Source of the DNA: Liolophura sinensis
Lineage: Eukaryota > Mollusca > Polyplacophora > Chitonida > Chitonidae
Reading direction: 5' to 3'
Length of the DNA stretch: 64,000 bases
NCBI RefSeq assembly: GCF_032854445.1
Contig: NC_088303.1
Location: 25,675,501-25,739,500 of the forward strand
This document shows positions 1-10,921 of the stretch, in pieces. Within the stretch, counting starts at the first letter, position 1; each line of letters opens with the position of its first letter. The notes under the pieces are model-generated. The model searched no databases and had not been told where the DNA came from. It saw only the letters and a program-made list of their open reading frames with translations. A program made the translations under genes and the position numbers.

Positions 1-1069
1 TTATTGGGAGACCAATATGAATTCACTATCTGAAAGTGACGGTCCCCATTCTACAAGTACAAGTATATTTGAAGGGGCATAACTAACTAAGCAACCCAAA
101 CAGTCTGTTTTGCCCACTGAGCTTCTTGAATATCAAATCAAAACTAGAAGAGAAGCATTGACAAACATTTGCTATGTACAAGTCCCCAATCTCTGCTGAA
201 ACATTAAGAGCAATAAATCTGGAAATAATTGATGTCTGTATAAGCCATATAGCACATGCACATCCTCACATAATCTCTGCCATGAGTGATAATCAGGGAT
301 GGACTACACTCTACCTGATGTTATATCCCCTTGCCTTATCAAAGATTAGTTTTACACAGACCAAAATGAATGAAACTCTGAATACCAAAGTCCTTCATTT
401 AATGTGTTAGATTAAACAAAAGTATTTCAATTTACCAAATTTTATGGCCAAAAACATGCTATGCCACATGCACCTGCTTTTACCTGTATAAAAAGAGCCT
501 TCCATATACTGATCCTGTTTACTGTTATAGTACAGACATTACATTTTTATGTTTATCTCTGCAACATCCCATTTTAGCAAATGTAACACGGTTGTTTTCT
601 ACAAACCTTGAAATATTTTAAAATTTTCATCTATCTGTAGAAGTTTAAAGGCACTGCGAGCTCTCCACCCTTCTTCCTTTGCCAGTCTGTAGTAGATGTC
701 TCTTTTATCTTTTGAACACTTCCCCATGCCTGCTCATTCAGCCTTGAAGTAGAAAAACAAAACCAGGTTAATGTATACCTATATATATCTGCATAAAACT
801 CTGAGCCATGCCACCTAAAATGTCTGAGCTACTGAAAGACAAGCATCTCAAGCACATGGGCAAACCATGACCCCAAATAGCATGTAAAGTTGGATTATAA
901 TATACATGTCAGGTACAGTCCCAGGAAACTGACGTTGGTTTGGGGCTAATTCAGCGAGCTAAATGATCTACCTCCCTCCTTATTTAACATTCTGACATTT
1001 ACCTTGTTGGTCGATATAAAATATGGAGGTAGCACATTTAACATTGTTGAATTAGTCTGGGGCCATCCT
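1..1069. other. No gene seen
   Basis: AT-rich sequence with only short open frames and no splice-bounded coding signal. Confidence 0.6.
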
Positions 1070-1080
1070 TGGTCAAACAG

Positions 1081-1348
1081 GGGGCCTCCGTGACTAAGTT
1101 GGTTAGCGTGCTGGTGCAGCGTAATGACCCAGGAGCCTCTAACCAATGCGGTTGCTGAGAGTTCAAGTCCAGCTCATGCTGGCTTCCTCTCCGGCCGTAC
1201 GTGGGAAGGTCTTCTAGCAACCTGCAGATGGTCAAGGGTTTCCCCCGGGCTATGCCCGGTTTCTTCCCACCATAATGCTGGCCGCTGTCGCATAAGTGAA
1301 ATATTCTTGAGCACAGCGTACAACACTAATCAAACAAATAAATAAATC
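1081..1348 (+). mobile_element. tRNA-derived SINE (family 1), full length with target duplication
   Basis: It starts GGGGCCTCCGTGACTAAG, has the B-box-like GAGTTCAAGTCC and ends CAAACAAATAAATAAATC. Direct repeats TGGTCAAACA flank it (1070-1079 and 1351-1360). Confidence 0.95.
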
Positions 1349-1360
1349 CATGGTCAAACA

Positions 1361-2752
1361 AAATTCCTCCAAACCTAATAACATCTGAGCAATCTCGGAC
1401 TATGCACTTCTATGAATGACAAGAATTAAGTTTACTGGTGGAGTAATCCAAGCACAGTCTAAGGAAAATCACTGACTTTCAGGTTTCTGGGACTGCTCTG
1501 ACATTGCACAGTCGAATTCAAGAGCAAAGTAACTTCCGCAGTAGCCCTACGTGGCTACTTCACTCTTCTCTTTACACTGGGCTGGTGGAGTATTGTAGCC
1601 ACAGGGGGAACCAATGGTAAACCATACACCGACTCACGCCATGTCTGATAAGTCCTTTCTAAACAATGACTGCAGTCCAAAAGTAGCATCAACTTTGGCT
1701 CTTACCTCTCTGCTCACCCGAACATGTAACACCTCGGGCTACTTCCATGGTCTAGCAAGGTAGAAAAATCTCGTACAAGAACAGTACCTAATTTAAATTC
1801 AGCATTTTGACACAGGCTGTTAGGAATGGATAAGTGCAGCTGTTATTCTACCCCTAACACCCAAGTTATATCATCTACCGTACGCTCAACAGATGTAGCT
1901 ACGACTAGCTCGTAATCCTCTAACCCCAAGCCTGTACGTGTCTTTAACACAGGCAGCGTGTGGTTTGCATGCATAAACACTGTAAGATGCGTCCGGTGTG
2001 TTTCAAAAATATACAAAAACACATCACACCCGATTTGGATGGAGTAGCATCATTGTCATCTTCTAAGTGAGAAATCAGCTTTTTTTTGGTATCGTGCCGA
2101 AATCTGGACATCTGCCAATGCAATATATGTTTTGACTGTCTGTGCTAAAATTTGACACTGAAACCACCTACTTGAAAATTCTAGAACGTTACATGTGTAT
2201 TTCGGACTGGTGTGTACTGAAAAAAATGCTACAGAATTCTTATCTCGTCTCTTATCGTGCCGAAAAATAGAAAGCTGGCTCACAACTTACTTTCACAATC
2301 TGCCTTGGCCACATGCGAGTTTGTTTACGTCACTGAAAAGGGCCACCAAATCGAGGCTGGTAAACATGACCACGTGCTGGACGGTTGACAGATCTACACA
2401 TTTAGCTCTGAGTTCCATTAATGCAGTGTGATAATGCAGGTAACCTGGGCATCTTTTCAGTGTGCTAAATTGTGCCTGACATAATATTTTACTCTGAACA
2501 TGAGAACCACCAAGACAAGTTAAAAATAAAAATGACAATTTGCCCTCAAAGTTCGAAAAAAAATCAAAATCTAGAGGAAAATTTGAAATTTGTATTACGA
2601 TATACATGCTATAATTATTCCACAGGCTGACTATTGTTTACTGTAGCGTTATTCGCTATCATGTATTTTAAAGAAATGTCCACGTCCAACTAAATCAGAC
2701 ACTTTGGGAAATCTAACATTCATTTCCACTACCTTTTGCTTCATTGTACATT
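1361..2752. other. No gene seen
   Basis: Short open frames on both strands overlap one another at 2056-2607. None has recognisable motifs. Confidence 0.6.
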
Positions 2753-2893
2753 CTTTTATTTATTTATTTGATTGGTGTTTTACGCCGTACACAAGAATAT
2801 TCCAACTATACGACGGCGGACAACATTAGGGTGGGAGGAAAACCCACGACCATCCGCAGGTTGCAGGCAGACCTTCCCACATACGGCCCCACA
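2753..2893 (-). mobile_element. SINE family 1, 5'-truncated copy
   Basis: Only the tail and 3' half (GATTGGTGTTTTACGCCGTA ... GCAGACCTTCCCACATACGG) are present. Confidence 0.88.
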
Positions 2894-2999
2894 TACGACA
2901 CATACGTTGTATGTTAACATACTTGGGTTTTTACGTCGTGCTTTACAAATTTTCGGTCACATGACGAGGGGTCATTTTGCTACATATAATATGTCTACC

Positions 3000-3255
3000 T
3001 GTGGCAGTCCATGCGGCTAAAGTGCTTCCACCACTGAAACATCGAGCCAAAGACACCAGACATGACACCCCACCCGGTCTGGTACATTTTACTGACACTG
3101 CATTTGGCCAACCACCCAGTCCTTGCTCTATAACCTCTCAGTACTGAGCGCCAACAAGAACAGCAACAAGAACCATTTTTAAAGTCTTCGGTATGACCCG
3201 ACCCAGGATTGATCTCTCAACATCGAGACGGATGCTGTACCTTTTAAGCCACCGA
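3000..3255 (-). mobile_element. SINE family 2, diverged copy
   Basis: Shares AAGACACCAGACATG, AACCTCTCAGT.CTGAGCGCCAA and the tRNA-like end (minus strand GAGAGATCAATCCTGGGTC) with the copy at 26385-26670. Confidence 0.7.
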
Positions 3256-4116
3256 AGATGTCTGCCACGCACCGTAGAATTTAGGTTGAGAGAAGAGAAT
3301 TATTTTAATACACAAATACAAAATGATTGACAACGCCATAATACGAAATTTTATCGGTAAATTAAGTCGCGTCCCGGTAACAGAATTTCGCCTGACCGGG
3401 GCTTGCACAATTTAGCTGTATAGTATTTTTACATGTTTGGGTACGTTGTCGCTTTGTTCTCTTGCCGTTTTGGACGTGTTATCACACTGTGCCATGCCGC
3501 GCTAGATTTTGAGTTGTAATGTGGCGCTGGCGCGTTGACTTAGTCAGCTGTAAAGGAGTTTTCACGACAACACGATAAACCAAATTTTGACATAAAATGT
3601 CGCCTGTCGCTCAATGGCTTGCTCTTGTGCAAAGAAAATAATTGTTCAGCCATTTTGATTTAAATTGTCTCGTTAGCAGAAGTTTGCTAACTTTGCATGT
3701 ATTGAACAATAACGAGAAGTATATATGGTCACAATGAGCTTCATATTGGATATACATGTATGAACAGCTGGAATCAACGAGCAGCTGAGATACATATATT
3801 ATTATCGACGACATATGTATTAGGTTGGTATAGACAGTTTGAATACTGCATGATTTTGCTCATTCTCCTAGAATGTCTGTTTGGACGCATAGATTCCACA
3901 GCATACTTGTCCTAAAGAAAAAGCTCTAGCAATAATCATACTGCATGTACATGTAATTCGATTCGAACAAAAATTATTTGACCAGTTTGTAGCCTATTCC
4001 TTCAGATAACCTCAATGACTCTAATATTCCAACGGTAAACACATTAAATCGCTGTGAGTGTTAGCAGTGTTGCCTTATCGCATGCTTAAATCACTTCCTT
4101 TGTCCGTTTTCGGGGC

Positions 4117-4358
4117 ACACTCAAAAAATTAATCTGTTAATTTTAACAGTAAGGCTGTTGTCTGAGGGATCCTGGAATGTATTATTCTGTTAAATAATCT
4201 ATTACATAGTCTATTGATTCAAATAAAGATTGGATTGAACTGACAGGATATAATGTTGAATACAGATAACAGAATATGTTATAATAACAGAATACATTCC
4301 AGCATCGCTCAGACAACAGACTTTCTGTTAAAATAATAACAGGTTATTTTTTTAGTGT
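4117..4358. mobile_element. Foldback MITE with about 75-bp inverted arms
   Basis: The left arm ACACTCAAAAAATTAATCTG ... TGGAATGTATTATTCTGTTA pairs with the right arm ...ACATTCCAGCATCGCTCAGA ... TTTAGTGT. The 242-bp element can fold over most of its length. No open frame. Confidence 0.8.
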
Positions 4359-4628
4359 AACTATGATGATCTTCTTACAGCTTTTACCCACCAACCGGCA
4401 GCTTCACAACATGTATATAGGTGGCCAAACACTGGTCTTGCCAGGTATTAAATTTATTCGCATTTCTTATACCACATAAAAATCCCATTTTTGAACTGAT
4501 GCTGCAATATATATTGAGAGATTAAGCGGACAGCCAAATCCGAAAATTAGGGCGTTGGAGATCCGGAGCATTCAAACTCCACACCTGTTCCAATCAACAA
4601 AGTTTCTCATATCGTGCCAGATTATTCT

Positions 4629-5949
4629 GTACTCACATGTGTTATCACCCCTAAGTAGCTTTTACTCCGGTACCCTCCACTTTTTCACTCCCATGTGTTA
4701 TCACCCCTATGTAGCTTTTACTCCGGTACACTCCGCTTTTTCACTCACATGTGTTATCACCCCTATGTAGCTTTTACTCCCGTACCCTTCACTTTTTCAC
4801 TCACATGTGTTATCACCCCTATGTAGCTTTTGCTCCGGTACCCTTCACTTTTTCACTCACATGCGTTATCACCCCTATGTAGCTTTTACTCCGGTGCCCT
4901 TCACTTTTTCACTCACATGTGTTATCGCCCCTATGTAGCTTTTACTCCGGTACCCTCCACTTTTTCACTTACATGTGTTATCAACCCTATGTAGGTTTTA
5001 CTCCGGTACCCTCCACTTTTTCACTCACATGCGTTATCACCCCTATGTAGCTTTTACTCCGGTACCCTTCACTTTTTCACTCACATGCGTTATCACCCCT
5101 ATGTAGCTTTTACTCCGGTACCCTCCACTTTTTCATTCACATGCGTTATCACCCCTATGTAGCTTTTACTCCGGTACCCTCCACTTTTTCACTCACATGT
5201 GTTATCACCCCTATGTAGCTTTTACTCCGGTACCCTCCACTTTTTCACTCACATGCGTTATCACCCCTATGTAGCTTTTACTCCGGTACCCTCCACTTTT
5301 TCACTCACATGCGTTATCACCCCTAAGTAGCTTTTACTCCGGTACCCTCCACTTTTTCACTCACATGCGTTATCACCCCTATGTAGCTTTTACTCCGGTA
5401 CCCTCCACTTTTTCACTCACATGTGTTATCACCCCTATGTAGGTTTTACTCCGGTACCCTCCACTTTTTCACTCACATGCGTTATCACCCCTGTGTAGCT
5501 TTTACTCCGGTACCCTTCACTTTTTCACTCACATGCGTTATCACCTCTATGTAGCTTTTACTCCGGTACCCTCCACTTTTTCACTCACATGCGTTATCAC
5601 CCCTATGTAGCTTTTACTCCGGTACCCTCCACTTTTTCACTCACATGCGTTATCACCCCTATGTAGCTTTTACTCCGGTACCCTCCACTTTTTCACTCAC
5701 ATGCGTTATCACCCCTATGTAGGTTTTACTCCGGTACCCTCCACTTTTTCACTCACATGTGTTATCCCCCCTATGTAGCTTTTACTCCGGTACCCTCCAC
5801 TTTTTCACTTACATGTGTTATCACCCCTATGTAGCTTTTACTCCGGTACCCTCCACTTTTTCACTTACGTGTGTTATAACCCCTATGTAGCTTTTACTCC
5901 GGTACTCCACTTTTTCACTTACATGTGTTATCACCCCTATGTAGCTTTA
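4629..5949. repeat. 56-bp minisatellite (about 23 copies)
   Basis: Unit: GTTATCACCCCTATGTAGCT, TTTACTCCGGTACCCTCCAC, TTTTTCACTCACATGC. Copies are very similar, with T/C swaps at a few positions (CATGTG/CATGCG, CCCTTC/CCCTCC). The period is exact at 56 bp over the copies I measured. No gene is recognisable on either side. Confidence 0.96.
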
Positions 5950-6425
5950 AGTGTGGGTGGCGCTCGTGCGGCCTGGGTTGCAATTAACAGTGGGTGGTGC
6001 TCGCGTAGTCTTGGTGGTAATGAAAGGTGGGTGGCGCTCGTGTGGCCTGGGTGGCAATTAACAGTGGGCGGCGCTCGTGTAATCTTGGCGGTAATGAAGG
6101 GTGGGACGCGGTCGTGTAATCTTGGCGGTAATGAGCGGTGGACGGCGCTCGTGTGGCCTTGGCGGTATGAGCGGTCGGCGGCGCTCGTCTGGCCTTGGTG
6201 GTAATGAGCGGTGGGCGGCGCTCGTGTGGCTATGGTGGTGAACGGTGAGCCGCGCTCGAGTGGTCGGGGTGATGATGAGCGCTGATCGGCGCTCGTGTGG
6301 CCTGGGTGGTAATGAGCCTTTGGCGGCGCTCCTGTGGCCTTGGTGGTGATGAGCGGTGAGCTTCGCTCGTGTGGCCTAAGTGGTAATGAGCGGTTGGTGT
6401 CGCTCCTGTGGCCTTGGTGGTAGCC
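5950..6425. repeat. 37-bp G-rich minisatellite (about 12 copies)
   Basis: Unit: GTAATGAGCGGTGGGCGGCG, CTCGTGTGGCCTTGGTG. It starts exactly where the 56-bp array stops. Units are more diverged than in the neighbour, and the plus strand is strongly G-rich. Apparent open frames on both strands are by-products of the array. Confidence 0.9.
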
Positions 6426-8100
6426 AAATGATCTGTCGACGGCGCTGAAGATCACTTTCCAATATGAAATACATCTGCACATCTAACACATGTGGAAAAG
6501 TTTGTCGATTAATTGACAAAGGCTGGCAGATTAACCAGGGCACTAGCCATTATATAATATGAACTCCTTCTTATAATTGTTTTATGGCGTGTCCAAACAA
6601 CATTTCGTCATATTGTAACGAAATTACACCAAGTCTTCGTTTTTCGTCGAAAATCAACATTATATAAATTGTCACCTGTTGATATATGATTGTTATGAAG
6701 ACTGTCATTAGAATAAATTCAAGACTCCAGTTGAATGTCTTCTTAATGGTTAGAATACCCTGAGGATATAAGCCACAAAAGATGGTGTCTCCAGTTACCG
6801 GATGATCTTGATTAATCGATGAGTGTGATCATACTGCTCGGATTATACAAATCGTCAAGATCATATCGGGATTCAGAGATTCCTTTTAGTCTCTATGTCA
6901 TATGGTTTCTAGTAGTTTGCTCGTTTGCAGCATTTGATTACTCGTGGTTTCCAACATATACGAGTAATAGAAAACATCCGCTATAATATATATTGGAAAA
7001 TATGTCTGTTTGATAAGTTCACATTGTTGCATGCAGTAAGGGCAATTTGGTTCACATGTGTTAACATTCGGAAGTATGCTGATGGGCGACATATTAGGCT
7101 GCCCATGTTTTGGTAATTAGAGTCATCTGTGCACAGTACAAAGCGCTCGTTCTGGTATGCCTGCCATTGTCCTGATTTAACCTGTGATAGAAGTAGCAAA
7201 CTAAGGAGTAAGGAACCACTGGAGAGGAACTACAATGTGGTTAAGTCGGCCGTGTGTGTGCGAGATTGCAGTAAGACGAAGGCCAAAAAGACTTCTTTAT
7301 TTTTGTTGCATATTGTTACATAGGAATGTGAAAATATTCTGAAAGGATCCATAAACTAAAGAGAGGTGGGAACGAGAGGGGAGGGGAGGGAAGGAGAGGG
7401 ATAGGTGAGCTATACAGACCGGATGTTGGTGAGGATGGAGACTGTACGATTGGTTGGACAGAAATTGACCGTCACTCATGAATGTTCTGTGCCAACTGCT
7501 AGGGAATTCCGAAATACTGTAGCTGACTGGCGAGGGCGTTTCCTTGTTACGTGCTAATTAAAGCGAAATCATCCGCAGCATATTTGTCACCTTTGGTATA
7601 GACCATCAAGATGAAGTTTGAAATATGTGAACGTTGTGCGTTGTAAAGGAAAAACAATGTTGCCCATTGCATGCGGAGATTGATGTATAAACCTAGCATA
7701 TAAACCTGTATAGCATTTACAGTGAAATGTCGTATCGCAGCAGAATAGTTATAGTTACCTAATTTTTGGTTAACTATTCCTCCCTTGTAAGCAAACAGTG
7801 CTACCTCGACTCCAGTCTGTTTCACGTAGCTAATGAAACAGACAGAAAGTGCCACTGTGGGCATATGTAGTCAGCACATGCGCGTTGAGAAACATTCGTG
7901 TCGCTGTATGACAAAATTATTCTTTTGAGATATGTACAGTTTTGAAGTCTAGTCTCACGCTACTGTTGTACGTGTTTGGTGTACAATGATGAGATATGTA
8001 CAGTTTTGAAGTCTAGTCTCACGCTACTGTTGTGCGTGTTTGGTGTACAATGAGCGACCTCGTAGAGATATAATTTAAGACTGAAAAAAACCATTTACTT
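6426..8100. other. No gene seen; simple repeats and a 64-bp duplication
   Basis: Nothing protein-like was recognised. A purine-rich GAGGGGAGGGGAGGG-type tract lies near 7375-7400. Confidence 0.6.
7927..8054. repeat. 64-bp tandem duplication
   Basis: GAGATATGTACAGTTTTGAA ... GTTTGGTGTACAATGA occurs twice back to back with one or two differences, so it is recent. Confidence 0.95.
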
Positions 8101-8335
8101 TTCATTTATTTATTGATCTGATTGTTTTTTATGTCGCATACTCAAGAATATTTCACTTATACGACTGCGGCCAGCATTATGGAGGCCTGAAATCGGGCAG
8201 AGCTGGGGACAATCCAATGACTATCCGTAGGTTGCTGACAGAGAAGAGGACTGGATAGGAAGCCAGCATGGGCTGGACTTAAACTCACAGCAATCCCATT
8301 AATCAGAATCTCCTGGTTCAAGGTGATGACGTCAA
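8101..8335 (-). mobile_element. SINE family 1, degenerate copy
   Basis: Recognisable from ACTCAAGAATATTTCACTTA and GCCAGCATGGGCTGGACTTA, with many substitutions and an eroded tRNA-like end. Confidence 0.85.
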
Positions 8336-8817
8336 GCAGTTCTGATCAGTTGATTACCACAGGGTCTGCGCTTACACGTCTTCCTATTTTACACGGTAAT
8401 CAAAGTCAACGACGAAAAACAATAATGGCATCATTATGAAATGGAGTCAGTCTCATATTTTGGCATTTAATATTACATACACAACAACGAATTATTATGA
8501 AATAAAAGCGTTGAGCAAAATCTTTTTTTTTTTTGATATTTAAATGTCCTAAAGTAGAAGATCTTAAACAAGGGTAATATATAGAATTTTGCAAAACTAT
8601 ATCCTAGCCCGAACAACAAGTTTGTACAGATTTCTGTTTGTTGAGTGAAAATGCTCGATCGTCTGCACACGGTTGAATATTTCATGATACAGTTATCGGT
8701 TGCTCGACTGGCAGAAAAGACTTAAACGCACAAATTTATATGCATTCTTTAGTTATTTGAAGGGATGTTGCTTCTCAGAGTGGAGTTTTTCGAAACATAA
8801 ACTGAGATATATGTCTG

Positions 8818-8952
8818 TGGGCCGTTCTACAAAGCTGTCACAACGCCATCTCAAGCGCATTTACCATGGTTACGTGTATCTCTTCACTGTATGTTGTCAT
8901 GGAAATTGCGCCAGTTGCAGTTTGCGACTGCTTTGTAGAACGGGTCCCAGAT
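8818..8952. mobile_element. Palindromic MITE-like element
   Basis: Inverted ends GGGCCGTTCTACAAAGCTGTC and GACTGCTTTGTAGAACGGGTCCC enclose about 90 bp containing ACCATGGTTACGTG and TGTCATGGAAATTGCGCC. The short open frames across it are incidental. Confidence 0.65.
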
Positions 8953-9879
8953 TCCTTGCTAACAGATTTGATTTTTGTGACCTTATTTGCGTATAAGAAA
9001 CTGGAGAAGTTCAAATCACCTAACTACCAAGCGTACAACGAGCGCTCTCCCTCCCGCACCAGTGTACAAGCAATAGAGAGCACGTGCTTAAAGAAAGCGG
9101 CGGCCTGTGACGGAGCTATAAAGTTAGGTTTTGCACTACCAGCAAACCGATATAAATATAACACTAACCGGGGCCAAAGCGTTCCACATGTTTATGTAAT
9201 CTATGTGTAAGGTAAAATAAGTGGGGCAGCTTTCCACTTTAAATATACGCCGCCAAGCTTATGTTAGTTATTTAAATATGGAAGCGTTCTTGGCTGTGTC
9301 CAAATATCAAAATCATCACAGCTAACGATTTTAGGTACGTAACATAAGCGGCATTGCTTTCCATTTTAGTAGTTGAATATTCAACTTAGCTATTTGCCTA
9401 AACCAGGAGGTTTCTCAGAGACACAGTGAAGTTAGGAGGTTTCCTTCTCCGATCTGATCATAACACCAACTTGAATGCTAATTAGACAATTTTGAATATG
9501 GCATAAAACTTTAGTGGAATAAATAGACAATCCCATGCTGTATGATACAATGTGCCTATAACACAACGATATATCCCGGCTCACATGGGCGTACTACTGA
9601 TTATTCACTTTGGCTAATTCATCGCCATTCAAGGTGGCTGGGTGATACTGTTTCTGTTGTTATGTCATACTAAACCCAGCACAGGATTAAAACATTTTGA
9701 CTTTGGTATCTGTAAAACGAATTACATAAGGTGTCTTCAGCTATATGTTTCCTGGACGTCCTTGTGATCGACACTTCCATTTTGAGCGGTATTTCCTTTA
9801 AGCCCAGTTTCCACCAAACACGTACTTTACCCAAACAGGCGCAAACCACATAGTTATTTATTCTCTGTGATGTAATGGT
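8953..9879. other. No gene seen between the palindromic MITE and the 53-bp array
   Basis: Short frames only. It may contain the 3' UTR of the channel gene, whose polyadenylation site I could not place. Confidence 0.5.
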
Positions 9880-10300
9880 TGATGGCTACTGACGTATAGT
9901 TGCATTTCATCCCCAGATTACTGCATTGACGTATTGCTCGTCTTCTGGTAACCACTGAAGTAGGTAATCTGAAGAAGGTAGTCACCAGTGACGTATCGTT
10001 CTAATTTTCTCCTCTTGGCCACTGAAGAAGCTAATCACCAGTGGCGTATCGTTACATTTTGTCCTCTTGTCCCATGAAGAAGATAGTGATCAGCGACGTA
10101 TCGTTCCATTTTTCTCCTTGCGGCCACTGAAGAAGGTAGTCAGTGGTGACGTACCCGTCCATTCTTCCCCTGGTGGCAAGTGAAAGTAGTCACCAGTGAC
10201 GTATCGTTCCATTTTTTCTCCTCTTGGCCACTGAAAATAGTAGTCACCAATGACGTAACGTTCCATTTTTTCTCCCTGTGAGCACTGAAGCAGGTATATG
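9880..10300. repeat. 53-bp minisatellite 3' of the channel gene (about 7-8 copies), each with TGACGTA
   Basis: Unit contains AGTCACCAGTGACGTATCGT, TCCATTTTTTCTCCTCTTGG, CCACTGAAGAAGGT. GACGTA or a close variant recurs at 9890, 9928, 9990, 10043, 10095, 10148, 10198 and 10252, a spacing of 50-54 bp after an irregular start. Units are diverged, suggesting an old array. Confidence 0.85.
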
Positions 10301-10775
10301 TATCTCAAGGTCCCCAGGTGGCCACTAAATCTGACACTAGTTGCGGTCATATCGATGAATGTAACTTACTCGAAAGAGTCCTTTCGTTATCAAGGCAAGC
10401 ATTCATTCGTTCATTCATTCATACATTATCAAAATGTGGTGGACGTCCGACAAAAAATATGACACCAGTTCCTGCTGCACTCCACTCACTATCAGGATAA
10501 CCCAGCTCCAAGTGAGAGACCGATTCCTAAATTCAACCATCACGACTTGAATTTACCTCGGAGGAACTTAACTCGCGTGACAGTAAGTATCATCGAGAGC
10601 TGCAGATCTGGTAAAATCCCGCCAGGCGACTTCGGGGAACAATGTAGTGAAAATGATGTGATAATGACAGGAAGGTATATTTGCCACTGGAATGTAAATA
10701 TAGAGTTGGGATCAGTGTCTGGTGCATGGATAGCCATCTCTTCCGTTAGGAGGGTTTTCATCGTGAGGAATCGAA

Positions 10776-10921
10776 TCAAACTTTGTCCGGTTTCTGACTG
10801 TGTGTCTTTTTCCGAGAGTTTAAACAAGTCAACACTGACTGGTTCACGAATAGGTCGATTATCTCGAAAATGGTTAGAGCACTAGCGCCAATGAAAAGCC
10901 CCATAGAACCTCCTATATCAC
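10776..10921 (-). CDS. DEG/ENaC exon 10 (TM2, GAS filter, short C-terminus, stop)
   Basis: The acceptor CCTATTTCAG is followed by DIGGSMGLFIGAS, giving TM2 with the Gly-Ala-Ser selectivity filter, then IFEIIDLFV and a short basic cytoplasmic tail ending KKTHSQKPDKV and TGA at 10776-10778. The tail is brief (about 20 residues after TM2). I saw no clear polyadenylation signal directly after the stop. Confidence 0.94.

Noticed and set aside
5815-6482. Open frames of 129 and 181 codons over the 37-bp array
   Set aside because: They exist on both strands, follow the repeat unit and have no recognisable motifs.
8700-9210. Plus-strand frames of 98 and 114 codons
   Set aside because: They overlap each other and run through a palindromic MITE-like element, with no motifs.
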